From assembly GCA_003512585.1 (NCBI GenBank), contig DOQE01000125.1, forward strand, positions 1-15,337: DNA of 15,337 nt, given 5' to 3'. This document shows, one piece after another, positions 6,624-14,564 of the stretch. This DNA comes from Bacillota bacterium (lineage in GTDB: Bacteria > Bacillota_I > Bacilli_A > RFN20 > CAG-826). Position 1 is the stretch's first letter, and the number at the start of each line of letters is the position of its first letter. The translations under genes were made by a program, and so were the position numbers. Below the pieces are notes generated by a model. The model did not search any database and had not been told where the DNA came from. It worked only from the letters and a program-made list of their open reading frames with translations.

Positions 6624-6658
6624 TTCATCTTTTTTTGTCTTTTTTTCTATATTAAAAT
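6624..6658 (+). promoter_or_regulatory. Possible promoter of ftsA-ftsZ
   Basis: TATATT (6648-6653) or the overlapping TAAAAT (6653-6658) could be a -10 element; the -35 is poor (TTCATC at 6624-6629, 18 bases away from TATATT, is the best). The location between a terminator and the AGGGA ribosome-binding site (6663-6667) of the ftsA-like gene makes a promoter likely somewhere here, but the boxes are weak. Confidence 0.3.
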
Positions 6659-6673
6659 AACTAGGGAAAAAAT

Positions 6674-7927
6674 ATGGATAGACCACAAGCGTTTTTTGAA
6701 ATAAGTTCAGATGCCATTAAGTTAATTGTCGGATACGAATTAAACGGTTCGCCTTTTGTCTTATATACAAAAGAAGTGAAAGTTCCAAATCTATTGGATG
6801 AAAATAAAGCCATTAATAAGGATGCACTAAACCAGGCTTTTGCTTCTTTTCATAATATTAAGGATGAAAAAGAGAAATTAAATATCTCTATTTCTAGGGT
6901 TAATTTAGTTTTGCCTTCTGTCGGACTACAAGTTTATCAAAACGATAAAACTACCAATGTTGTCGATCAAAATAATGAAATAACCAAATTAGACATTACC
7001 AATGTAATTTCTCTAGTATCCAAAGAAAGCGTGCCTGGGGATTATTCAATTGTCGATATCATTCCCGATGAATTTATCATTGATTCAGGCGAACGTTTCT
7101 CCAATCCTCCCTTAGGGAAGAAATCGACCTCTTTGACTATAAAAGCAAAAGTCCATTGCTTACCAAGCGGAGTTGATTCCTTTTATCATAATTGCGCGAA
7201 TGCTTGCGGATATAGATTGCTTAAAAGATGCGTTTCTTGTTATTGTGCGGCCACATTATTGGCCACTTATAAGGAATTGCCTCGTTCTTATGTCTTAATT
7301 GATATGGGTTCTAGGCTTACTAGCGTTTCCTTAGTAGGGGAAGCTTCCCCATATGAAAATGCTTCCTTTTATTTAGGCGGAGCGGATTTAGATAAAAAAA
7401 TCGCAAGGGAATTTGGCGTTAGTTTAGATACTGCTATAAAATTAAAGAAAAGATTAGGATACGATGATAGAAAGACTTCCTATTCCTTAGGCATTGCCGA
7501 AGGATTGGATGCCTCGTCTAATAAAGTCACCTATTACCAAAAAGATTTAAATCAAGTTGTTTCTTCTTATTTTGAAGAGTTCTTCAAAACATTTGACAAT
7601 GCCTTGAATTCTATTTTTTCTAAATATGGGAATAAATTCATGGATTTGCCATTTATTCTAATAGGCGGGGCTAGTAAATTAAATGGGCTTAGATCTATTT
7701 TTGAGTTGCATTATCCAAATAGGGAAATTTATTTTGTGACTCCGAAAAGCATTGGTGCCAGAGACCCAAGTTATGTCAATTTGCTAGGTTTGATATTGGC
7801 CTCTAGCCATTATGGAGGGACCTTAGAAGATAATTATCGCGGTATGGCCGAGGTAAGCAGGGTCAATAAAACCATGGAAAAGAAAAAGAAAGAGAAAAGC
7901 TCTTCCCCTGAAGATGATTCTTTGTAA
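6674..7927 (+). CDS. ftsA: Divergent FtsA-like cell division protein
   Basis: Actin-family protein that in other bacteria tethers FtsZ to the membrane. Its place directly before ftsZ, its 417-residue length and a recognisable architecture support FtsA: an N-terminal actin-like strand (FFEISSDAIKLIVG, 7-20), the 1C/SHS2-type insert (about 80-160; IVDIIPDEFIIDSGERFSNP resembles the family's IPxxYxVDG...NPxG), a second half starting VLIDMGSRLTSVSL (207-220), SFYLGGADLDKKIA (231-244) and the adenosine motif ILIGGASKLNGL (328-339). Oddities: the phosphate-1 loop, normally DxGTxxxK, reads EISSDAIK, and the phosphate-2 loop, normally DIGGGTTD, reads DMGSRLTS; the C-terminus is Lys/Ser/Asp-rich with no obvious amphipathic membrane helix. 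ATP turnover and direct membrane binding are therefore doubtful. AGGGA lies seven bases before the ATG; ftsZ follows after 14 bases. Confidence 0.82.
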   Translation: MDRPQAFFEISSDAIKLIVGYELNGSPFVLYTKEVKVPNLLDENKAINKDALNQAFASFHNIKDEKEKLNISISRVNLVLPSVGLQVYQNDKTTNVVDQNNEITKLDITNVISLVSKESVPGDYSIVDIIPDEFIIDSGERFSNPPLGKKSTSLTIKAKVHCLPSGVDSFYHNCANACGYRLLKRCVSCYCAATLLATYKELPRSYVLIDMGSRLTSVSLVGEASPYENASFYLGGADLDKKIAREFGVSLDTAIKLKKRLGYDDRKTSYSLGIAEGLDASSNKVTYYQKDLNQVVSSYFEEFFKTFDNALNSIFSKYGNKFMDLPFILIGGASKLNGLRSIFELHYPNREIYFVTPKSIGARDPSYVNLLGLILASSHYGGTLEDNYRGMAEVSRVNKTMEKKKKEKSSSPEDDSL

Positions 7928-7941
7928 GTCGGGGCTAATTT

Positions 7942-9093
7942 ATGGATGAGAATGGTATGGATTTAGATAATTTTGAACCTGTTGCTAGGATTATTGTAAT
8001 TGGGGTAGGCGGGGCTGGAAATAATGCCGTCAACCGCATGATGGATGAACATATCGACAATGTCGAATTTTATGTTTTAAATACCGATAAACAAGCGTTG
8101 GCTACTTCTAAAGCCCCCAATAGGATTGTTTTAGGCGAAGAAGTTACAAAAGGACTGGGTGCCGGAGGAAATCCCTCCGTTGGCAAAGAAGCCGCGATTC
8201 AATCCACCGATACGATTCGTTCCATCGTAAAGGGTGCCGATATGGTATTTATTGCCGCCGGAATGGGAGGAGGAACAGGGACTGGTGCAGCTCCAGTAAT
8301 TGCTTCCATATGCCGAGAAGAAGGGGCTTTGACTATTGCTATTGTTACCCGTCCATTTACTTTTGAAGGCAAGACAAGAATCGCTAATAGCGTATCAGGG
8401 TTAGGCGAATTAAAAGATGCCGTTGATTCAATCATAATTGTTTCTAACGATAAATTGCTTATGGCTAGTGGCGGAGTTCCGATCTCTCAAGCCTTTAGCG
8501 AATCGGATAGGGTTTTGGCTCAATCTGTAAAAACGGTTACCGATTTAATTTTATTGCCTGCCGTCATTAATTTGGATTTTGCCGATGTTAAATCCACTTT
8601 AAAAGGATCTGGGATTGCCTTGATTGGATTTGGGATGGGCAGTGGCGAACATAAAGCCGAAGAAGCGGCTGAAAATGCTATAAATAGCCCATTATTAGAA
8701 GCATCCATTGCCGGGGCTAGAAGGGCTATATGTGCCGTTACTTGCGGTTCGAATGTTACTTTATATGAAGCCAATGAATGCGTTAATAGGATAATTGAAC
8801 AAGCCGGGAATGAAGTCGACATCAAATTTGGCGTTTCAATAAACGACCAACTTAACGACACGATTTTAGTAAGCGTTATCGCTAGTGATTTTACAGAGGA
8901 TTTTGACTTTACCTCCGCTCCAACTTTTACTCGTCCTAAAAAGGAAATGGTTGGCAATGGAGTTGACGAAGCCAAAGCTTTGGCCATAAAAAAAGAAGAA
9001 GAAAACGAGAAAAACTCGGGAGAAGACGAAGAAAACGCCAAAACCAAATTCTTGCCAGATTTCTTTTCTGGGAAACTTGACTCCAATAACTGA
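7942..9093 (+). CDS. ftsZ: Cell division protein FtsZ
   Basis: Tubulin-like GTPase that forms the division ring. All core motifs are present in 383 residues: IIVIGVGGAGNNAVNRM (17-33), the nucleotide contact YVLNTDKQAL (44-53), the tubulin signature GMGGGTGTGAAP (107-118), VTRPFTFEGKTR, and the T7 loop NLDFADVKSTL that supplies catalytic acidic residues. A variable, charged linker (about 325-368, Glu/Lys-rich) leads to the end, KFLPDFFSGK, followed by LDSNN; this resembles but departs from the usual DIPxFLR conserved tail that binds FtsA and other partners. GGGG (7931-7934) serves as ribosome-binding site seven bases before the ATG. It is co-transcribed with the ftsA-like gene; no clear terminator follows before the ileS promoter. 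Confidence 0.98.
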   Translation: MDENGMDLDNFEPVARIIVIGVGGAGNNAVNRMMDEHIDNVEFYVLNTDKQALATSKAPNRIVLGEEVTKGLGAGGNPSVGKEAAIQSTDTIRSIVKGADMVFIAAGMGGGTGTGAAPVIASICREEGALTIAIVTRPFTFEGKTRIANSVSGLGELKDAVDSIIIVSNDKLLMASGGVPISQAFSESDRVLAQSVKTVTDLILLPAVINLDFADVKSTLKGSGIALIGFGMGSGEHKAEEAAENAINSPLLEASIAGARRAICAVTCGSNVTLYEANECVNRIIEQAGNEVDIKFGVSINDQLNDTILVSVIASDFTEDFDFTSAPTFTRPKKEMVGNGVDEAKALAIKKEEENEKNSGEDEENAKTKFLPDFFSGKLDSNN

Positions 9094-9099
9094 GCCTAG

Positions 9100-9127
9100 T
9101 TGTCATTTCTTCTTTTAGTGATAATAT
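9100..9127 (+). promoter_or_regulatory. Promoter of the T-box-ileS-lspA-rluD unit
   Basis: TTGTCA (9100-9105, five of six matches), a 16-base spacer and an extended -10, TG-A-TAATAT (9119-9127). Predicted transcription start is near 9134, exactly where the first strand of T-box stem I begins (9133), which supports it. Confidence 0.7.
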
Positions 9128-9132
9128 TTAAT

Positions 9133-9347
9133 GGGCTAAGACGAAGACGCGCCAAAGACAATGACAGAGAACCCCGCCGAAGTTGAGAAGGGGGAAGTCA
9201 ATGGACATCACTTCCGAGCCTGAAGATCGAACTTAATTTAGGTCTTCCGCTTCTTGGCGTTAAAAGAAAAATAAGGGCTTGATATCAATCAAGAAATAAG
9301 GTGGTACCGCGCCAAAGGCGTCCTTATAAGAAGACGCTTTTTATTTT
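9133..9347 (+). promoter_or_regulatory. Isoleucine T-box leader (tRNA-sensing riboswitch) of ileS
   Basis: This fills the 267-base gap between ftsZ and ileS. Stem I starts with GGGCT (9133-9137) paired to AGCCT (9217-9221), has an asymmetric kink-turn-like loop and then GAAG/CTTC. The specifier loop holds ATC (9207-9209) followed by A, an isoleucine codon in the expected place just above CTTC. Above it CCA/TGG, then TGAC/GTCA flanking the AGAGA bulge, and a CCCC/GGGG stem near the apex. Two further hairpins follow: GAAGATC/GGTCTTC (9222-9228, 9241-9247) and CTTGAT/ATCAAG (9278-9283, 9288-9293). The T-box GGTGGTACCGCG is at 9300-9311; its TGGT (9302-9305) matches an uncharged tRNA ending ACCA. 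TTGGCG (9254-9259) can pair with CGCCAA (9310-9315) as part of the antiterminator. Uncharged tRNA-Ile should allow read-through into ileS. Confidence 0.95.
9314..9347 (+). terminator. T-box regulatory terminator before ileS
   Basis: GGCGTC (9317-9322) pairs with GACGC (9333-9337), with flanking AAA/TTT pairs, followed by TTTTTATTTT. It shares bases with the antiterminator pairing at 9310-9315, so the two folds are mutually exclusive. Confidence 0.85.
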
Positions 9348-9360
9348 GTAGAGGTGAATT

Positions 9361-12084
9361 ATGGAATTAAAAGAAACCCTATTGATGCCTGTTACTAGTT
9401 TCCCAATGAGAGCTGGTCTAGGCGAAAAAGAACCATTATTAGTAAAAAAATGGCAAGATGACCATATTTATGAAAAGATGAATGAAAATAGGATTGATGC
9501 TCCTACTTTTATGCTTCATGATGGCCCACCTTATGCCAATGGAGATATCCATTGCGGTCACGCCTTGAATAGATGCTTAAAAGATTTTGTCATTAGATAT
9601 AAGAACATGGCGGGCTATAAAACCCCATTTATTTTTGGTTGGGACACTCACGGCTTGCCAATCGAGGTTCAAGTAACAAAAAACGGAGTCAACAGGAAAG
9701 AAACCCCGATACCTGTCTTTAGAGAAAAGTGCAAAGAATATGCCCTTACTCAAGTCGAAAGACAAAAGAAAGAAATACAAAGATTAGGATGTCTAGGCGA
9801 TTACGATCATCCTTATTTGACGTTATTAAGCGATTATGAAGCCAAGGAAATGGAAGTTTTTGCTTCAATGGCCTTAAAAGGACTTATTTATAAAGGCGTC
9901 AAACCTGTTTATTGGTCCCCATCTAGCGAATCCGCTTTAGCAGAAGCAGAAATCGAATATCATGATGTCAAAGCTAGGACAATGTATGTTAAATTCAAGG
10001 TTAAAGACGGCAAAGGTAAACTTTCTTCTTCTACTTATGTTGCGATTTGGACCACGACTCCTTGGACTATACCAGCCGATCAAGCCGTTACGGTAAATCC
10101 TAAATTTGAATATGGCTTATTTAAAACCAATAAAGGAAACCTTCTTTTCCTTGTATCATTAAAAGATAAACTCGCAGAGGAATTAGAACTTGGGGATGTC
10201 GAATTGATTAAGACGATTAAAGGCGGGGAATTAGAGGGAATAGTTTTAGAACATCCTTTATATCCCAATAGAGTTTCTCCCATTATTTGTGCTTCCTTCG
10301 TTACCGAGGATTCAGGTACTGGATTGGTACATACGGCTCCAGATCATGGCGTTGATGATTTTAATGCTTGCTTAAAATATGGTATTAAGCCATTTTGCCC
10401 GGTTGATGAAAAAGGTGTTTTGCATCTAGAAAAAGATGATCCACTAAATGGATTATTTTATGAAGAAGCCAACGATAAAGTCATCGATATGTTAACCAAT
10501 CTTGGCTTATTGTTAAAAGAAGAAGACATAGTCCATAGCTACCCTCACGATTGGAGGACGAAAAAACCAGTCATATTTAGGGCTACCCCCCAATGGTTTT
10601 GCTCCATTTCCCCAATTAGGGAACAACTTTTAAAAGAAGTGGCCTCGATTAATTGGGTACCATCCTGGGGAGAAAACAAGATGGTTAATATGATCAAGGA
10701 TAGAGGCGATTGGTGCATTTCTAGGCAAAGACTATGGGGCGTTCCAATTCCTATTATTTACAATGAAGACGGTTCTCCAATAATTGAAGAAGAAGTATTT
10801 GATCACATTATTAATATAATAAAGGAAAAAGGGTCCTCGGCTTGGTTTGAATTAAGCGAAGAAGAGCTTCTTCCTCCGAATTATAAAAATAAAAAGTCTC
10901 CACATGGTTTATTTAAAAAAGAAAAAGACATCATGGATGTTTGGTTTGACTCGGGCTCTAGTTGGAATGGAACCTTGTTAAATAGAGGCTTAAAATATCC
11001 AGCCGATTTATATCTAGAAGGAAATGACCAATATAGAGGCTGGTTCAATTCTTCTTTAATCCTATCTACTGCCTTTTCTAATGTTGCTCCCTTTTCAACT
11101 TGCCTAACCCATGGTTTTGTCATGGATGAAAAATGGCAAAAAATGTCAAAATCGGCCGGGAATGGCGTCGATCCAAATAAAATTGCATCTATATATGGCG
11201 CGGATATATTGCGTTTATGGGCTGCTACTGTTGATTATAGATCGGATTGCCGTATCGGCGAGTCTATCATTAAAACGGTTGTCGATATTTATAGGAAAAT
11301 AAGAAATACATTTAAGTTTATCCTTGGCAATCTTTCTTCTTATGTAGAGAAAGAGGCATCAAGTTTAACTTTCTCTACCGTTGATAAATTTATTCTTTCT
11401 GAACTAGAAAGAGTAAAAAACAAAGCCTTAACTTCTTATGAAAATTATGACTTTGCTTCCGTTATCAATCCTATTGTTAATTTTTTAAGTTCGACATTAT
11501 CTAGTTTTTATCTAGATATTAGCAAAGACGCCTTATATTGCGATGCCTCTAATTCAAGTAAAAGAGACGCTATATGTTTTGTTTTGAATAAATGCTTGAA
11601 AACATTGACTCTTTTGTTAAATCCGATTCTTCCTTTTACTATGGAAGAAGTGCATTCTTATTGGCCAAGCAAAAATAAAGAAGCTTGCCAATTGGAAGAT
11701 ATGCCTAGAATAACTCATGTTTATGATGAATCGGTTCAAAAAGCTTTCTCATCTTTTATCTCTTTAAGAGATGAGGCATTAAAGGCCTTAGAAAGGGAAA
11801 GGGCAGAAGGCAAAATTGGTTCAAGCGTTGACGCTTCCATTCATTTAAGCATAAAAGACGATTTGCTTTATTCGTTGTTTTGCTCGGAAAGCAATGAGGA
11901 TATCGCTTCCTACTTCATAGTTTCTAAGCTAACTTATGAAAAGGGAGAGAAAGATAGCTGCATTGTTTCTATTGATGAAGATGATATTTGTCCCCGTTGC
12001 CGTAAGCATTTTGCTAAATTAGTCGATCATAACGGGATAAAAGTTTGTTCTAGATGCAATAAGGCTTTGGGTGAACATGAATAA
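9361..12084 (+). CDS. ileS: Isoleucine-tRNA ligase
   Basis: Class I cytoplasmic synthetase that charges tRNA-Ile. At 907 residues it is full length. The HIGH motif reads HCGH (64-67, after HDGPPYANGDI), and the KMSKS loop is at 594-598. The CP1 editing domain is present: WTTTPWTIPADQAV (threonine-rich segment) and HTAPDHGVDDF, which carries the aspartate that clears Val-tRNA-Ile. A C-terminal zinc finger has four cysteines (877, 880, 896, 899: CPRC...CSRC), the bacterial type. GAGGTG (9351-9356) precedes the ATG. Expression is under the Ile T-box directly upstream, and the specifier codon agrees with the enzyme. The end overlaps lspA. Confidence 0.98.
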   Translation: MELKETLLMPVTSFPMRAGLGEKEPLLVKKWQDDHIYEKMNENRIDAPTFMLHDGPPYANGDIHCGHALNRCLKDFVIRYKNMAGYKTPFIFGWDTHGLPIEVQVTKNGVNRKETPIPVFREKCKEYALTQVERQKKEIQRLGCLGDYDHPYLTLLSDYEAKEMEVFASMALKGLIYKGVKPVYWSPSSESALAEAEIEYHDVKARTMYVKFKVKDGKGKLSSSTYVAIWTTTPWTIPADQAVTVNPKFEYGLFKTNKGNLLFLVSLKDKLAEELELGDVELIKTIKGGELEGIVLEHPLYPNRVSPIICASFVTEDSGTGLVHTAPDHGVDDFNACLKYGIKPFCPVDEKGVLHLEKDDPLNGLFYEEANDKVIDMLTNLGLLLKEEDIVHSYPHDWRTKKPVIFRATPQWFCSISPIREQLLKEVASINWVPSWGENKMVNMIKDRGDWCISRQRLWGVPIPIIYNEDGSPIIEEEVFDHIINIIKEKGSSAWFELSEEELLPPNYKNKKSPHGLFKKEKDIMDVWFDSGSSWNGTLLNRGLKYPADLYLEGNDQYRGWFNSSLILSTAFSNVAPFSTCLTHGFVMDEKWQKMSKSAGNGVDPNKIASIYGADILRLWAATVDYRSDCRIGESIIKTVVDIYRKIRNTFKFILGNLSSYVEKEASSLTFSTVDKFILSELERVKNKALTSYENYDFASVINPIVNFLSSTLSSFYLDISKDALYCDASNSSKRDAICFVLNKCLKTLTLLLNPILPFTMEEVHSYWPSKNKEACQLEDMPRITHVYDESVQKAFSSFISLRDEALKALERERAEGKIGSSVDASIHLSIKDDLLYSLFCSESNEDIASYFIVSKLTYEKGEKDSCIVSIDEDDICPRCRKHFAKLVDHNGIKVCSRCNKALGEHE

Positions 12085-12727
12085 GATCAAGTCTATCTAT
12101 TTAAAATTCAACTCTTTGGATAAGCGTAAAAGAAATGGTTTAATCATTTTCTTTTCGCTTTGTCTATTTTTGTTTGTAATGGATATTGTCTCGAAATGGC
12201 TTTGCCAGATTTTCGTAAAAGAAGGAGAGCCGATTCAAATAATTCCTAATTTCCTTTATGTTTCTCTTTACCATAATACGAAGATTGCCTTCTCTTTGGG
12301 AATAGATGGGGTAGCAGGAAGAAGCATTAATATCATCATTTCATTGGTAATGTCTATTTTAATTGCTTTTTATTGGCTAAAAAATGCCTTTAAATTCAAT
12401 TATTTGGAACATGCGACTGCTTGTTTGCTTCTAGCGGGGGCGGCTGGAAACTTAGTCGATCGTGCTTTTTATTGGTCAAATATAACTGGGTTTGATGGAG
12501 TCATAGATTTCAAGCAGTTTTATTTAGGAGGAGGACCTAATAAGCCTAATTCTTTTTTAAATCCTTTCGCTGTTTTTAATTTTGCCGATGCCTATTTAAC
12601 AATTGGGGTAATCATGATGATAGTAATTCTATTAATCGATGCGGTAAAAAACGCCAAGAAAGATCCCTTTAACAAAAATCCATTAGAAGAAAATAAGACA
12701 AATAATAACGATGAACGAAACGAATAA
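12071..12727 (+). CDS. lspA: Lipoprotein signal peptidase (signal peptidase II)
   Basis: Aspartyl protease of the cytoplasmic membrane that cleaves signal peptides from lipidated prolipoproteins. Four hydrophobic helices are visible (about 24-45, 84-104, 113-130, 172-190 of the GTG-start form). The catalytic pair is Asp130 in GAAGNLVDR and Asp173 in FNFADAYLTIG. The family's NTGAAFS motif is NTKIAFSLG here. The protein (218 residues) is longer than the usual 150-165, with a basic N-terminal extension and an Asn/Lys-rich tail. The start is either GTG 12071 (weak AAGG upstream) or ATG 12077, which differ by two residues; both lie inside ileS, so translation is coupled. Gene order ileS-lspA-rluD is the one seen in Bacillus. 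Confidence 0.94.
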   Translation: MNMNKIKSIYLKFNSLDKRKRNGLIIFFSLCLFLFVMDIVSKWLCQIFVKEGEPIQIIPNFLYVSLYHNTKIAFSLGIDGVAGRSINIIISLVMSILIAFYWLKNAFKFNYLEHATACLLLAGAAGNLVDRAFYWSNITGFDGVIDFKQFYLGGGPNKPNSFLNPFAVFNFADAYLTIGVIMMIVILLIDAVKNAKKDPFNKNPLEENKTNNNDERNE

Positions 12728-13634
12728 AATTACTTTAATAGTAACTAAAGAAGAAGCTGGCATTAGGCTTGATCAATTCCTTTTTCTTCATAAGGCAGCT
12801 ATTAGTAGAAGCAAGGCTAGCTTAATTATTAAAAATAAAGAATGTTTAGTTAATTCCAAATTTGAAAAGGCCCATTATTTAGTCGAAGAAAACGATGAAG
12901 TCTCTTTTCTTCCTTATTCAGAGAAGGAAAGCCAGCTAGTCCCGGAAGAGGTTCCTTTTGAAGTCGTCTATGAAGATGATTATCTTCTTGTTATCAATAA
13001 ACCAAGAGGCCTAATTGTCCATCCTGGGAACGGCCATAAAGACAAGACGTTGGTAAATGGTCTGCTATATAGAAAAACTAAGCTAGCCGATACTAATGAT
13101 TATATTAGGCCAGGCATAGTCCATCGTATCGATAAAGATACTAGCGGCCTTTTAGTCGTAGCCAAGACTAGCCAAGCCATGTTAGGGCTACAAGAGCAAC
13201 TTTCGTCCCATTCAATGCATAGAGAATATAAGGCTCTTGCTTTAGGGATAATAAATGAAAATGAAGGCAAAATCATTGCCCCGATCGGTAGAGATAAAGC
13301 CAATAGAATAAAGATGTGCGTTGATTTAAAAAATGGCAAAGAAGCCATTACTAACTTCAAAGTAATCGAAAGATTTAAAAAAAGTAACGTAACATATATC
13401 GATTGCAAGCTTGAAACGGGCAGAACCCATCAAATAAGGGTACATTTTGACTATATTGGCCATCCTTTGCTTGGCGACCCAATTTATGGAAAAGGCAATA
13501 GGACATTAATAAATGATGGCCAATTGCTTCATGCCTATAGACTCTCTTTTTTTCATCCAATTTTAAATAAACAAATGTGTTTTGAAGTGGGTCTTCCCTC
13601 ATATTTTCAAGACGTTTTAAATAAGCTTAATTAG
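12711..13634 (+). CDS. RluD/RluA-family 23S rRNA pseudouridine synthase
   Basis: Converts specific uridines to pseudouridine in RNA, most likely in 23S rRNA. An N-terminal S4 RNA-binding domain (about 18-70; IRLDQFLFLHKAAISRSKA) is followed by the catalytic domain: LVINKPRGLIVHPGNG (93-108), the active-site PGIVHRIDKDTSGLLVVAKT with catalytic Asp141 (134-153), and LETGRTHQIRVHFDYIGHPLLGDPIYG near the C-terminus. The 307-residue length and S4 domain fit RluD; in Bacillus the homologue in this position is ylyB. The start codon lies 17 bases inside lspA and has no clear Shine-Dalgarno, so reinitiation after lspA is likely. The exact target uridines cannot be read from sequence. Confidence 0.94.
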   Translation: MNETNKITLIVTKEEAGIRLDQFLFLHKAAISRSKASLIIKNKECLVNSKFEKAHYLVEENDEVSFLPYSEKESQLVPEEVPFEVVYEDDYLLVINKPRGLIVHPGNGHKDKTLVNGLLYRKTKLADTNDYIRPGIVHRIDKDTSGLLVVAKTSQAMLGLQEQLSSHSMHREYKALALGIINENEGKIIAPIGRDKANRIKMCVDLKNGKEAITNFKVIERFKKSNVTYIDCKLETGRTHQIRVHFDYIGHPLLGDPIYGKGNRTLINDGQLLHAYRLSFFHPILNKQMCFEVGLPSYFQDVLNKLN

Positions 13635-13660
13635 AATGATATATTAAATTAAGATTTTCT
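13626..13660. terminator. Candidate bidirectional terminator between rluD-family gene and rnhC
   Basis: A perfect 7-bp inverted repeat CTTAATT (13626-13632) / AATTAAG (13647-13653) spans the nine-base gap between the convergent genes and is followed by ATTTTCTTT on the plus strand. The stem is entirely A/T-rich apart from one pair, so it is weak. Confidence 0.35.
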
Positions 13661-14555
13661 TTGTATTGGCAAAATTTAGTTTAGCAACTTTTTCTAGTTC
13701 TTTTTCTCCATATTTCTTAACGAATTCCTTCCCAAATGAATCGACTTTGCTTCCCGATCCAAAAGGAAATGATAAATCGTAGGCTTTATTCAATCTTTCC
13801 ATCTTTAGCAAAAAGGAATACCTAGCAATAATTGAGGCGGCTGCAACGCTAGGGAAAAATAATTCACCTTTTGTTTTAAATTCAATGGGGCTAGCAATTT
13901 CTTTTTCATCGCTTAAATAAGAATAATATAAGGGCGCGGAGGCGAATTGGTCTTGCTTTAAAGGAATATTTGGATATTTTTTGACTAGATTTAAAAGAAC
14001 CCTATTATGCATTTTGGCTTTTATTTGATTGATCTTTAGACCAATCTTAGATAGTTCATTATATTTTTCTTGTGGCAAATATAATTCCGAATAGGGAACA
14101 AGGTTAATCAGTTTTGCCCCAATTTCTTTTATTTTTTTATCATTTAATAGTTTGGAATCTGTTACTCCTAGCTCTTTTAAAATTGGATAAGTTATATTGG
14201 AAACAAAACTCGCAGCAACAATTATTGGCCCAAAATAATCACCTGTTCCTACTTCATCCGAACCTATCTGAGGAGAAAATATAGGCGCTTTAGGACAAGT
14301 TTTATTAACTGTTTTCATTTCATCTTTGACTTCAAATCCATTTTTTAAGGCTTCTTTTCTGGCTTTTTCCCCTTGGAATAGAATTGTGAATTCATTTGGA
14401 TTTTTTCTTTTATAGATACTTATGGCTACGTTTTTATCTTTATAAGAAAAAAGAATGTAATCATTTTTAGGAATAGAAGAATTTCCTTTATAGAAAGAAA
14501 CTATTTCTTCTAGCTTTGTTTTATCTATTAAAAAAGAATAAGAGGGGTTATCCAT
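13644..14555 (-). CDS. rnhC: Ribonuclease HIII
   Basis: Cleaves the RNA strand of RNA:DNA hybrids. The 303-residue protein has the N-terminal TBP-like substrate-binding domain of HIII enzymes (about 1-85) and the catalytic domain starting IGSDEVGTGDYFGPIIVAA (97-115) with Asp100 and Glu101, followed by GVTDSKLL, DQFA and VAAASIIARY (conserved helix). These distinguish HIII from HII. No Shine-Dalgarno is seen before the ATG at 14553-14555; TAAAAT (complement of 14563-14568) lies about seven bases upstream, so a leaderless or very short-leader transcript is possible. It diverges from mutS2, a neighbour also in Bacillus genomes, and converges on the pseudouridine synthase gene. Confidence 0.95.
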   Translation of the reverse strand: MDNPSYSFLIDKTKLEEIVSFYKGNSSIPKNDYILFSYKDKNVAISIYKRKNPNEFTILFQGEKARKEALKNGFEVKDEMKTVNKTCPKAPIFSPQIGSDEVGTGDYFGPIIVAASFVSNITYPILKELGVTDSKLLNDKKIKEIGAKLINLVPYSELYLPQEKYNELSKIGLKINQIKAKMHNRVLLNLVKKYPNIPLKQDQFASAPLYYSYLSDEKEIASPIEFKTKGELFFPSVAAASIIARYSFLLKMERLNKAYDLSFPFGSGSKVDSFGKEFVKKYGEKELEKVAKLNFANTKKILI

Positions 14556-14564
14556 CCACTATAT

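Noticed and set aside
9055..9071. Hairpin CCAGA/TCTGG at the end of ftsZ as a terminator
   Set aside because: The stem is only five pairs, lies inside the coding region and has no T-run after it.
8520..9086. 188-codon open frame antisense to ftsZ
   Set aside because: A shadow of the ftsZ reading frame with Ser/Phe-rich composition and no ribosome-binding site or promoter.
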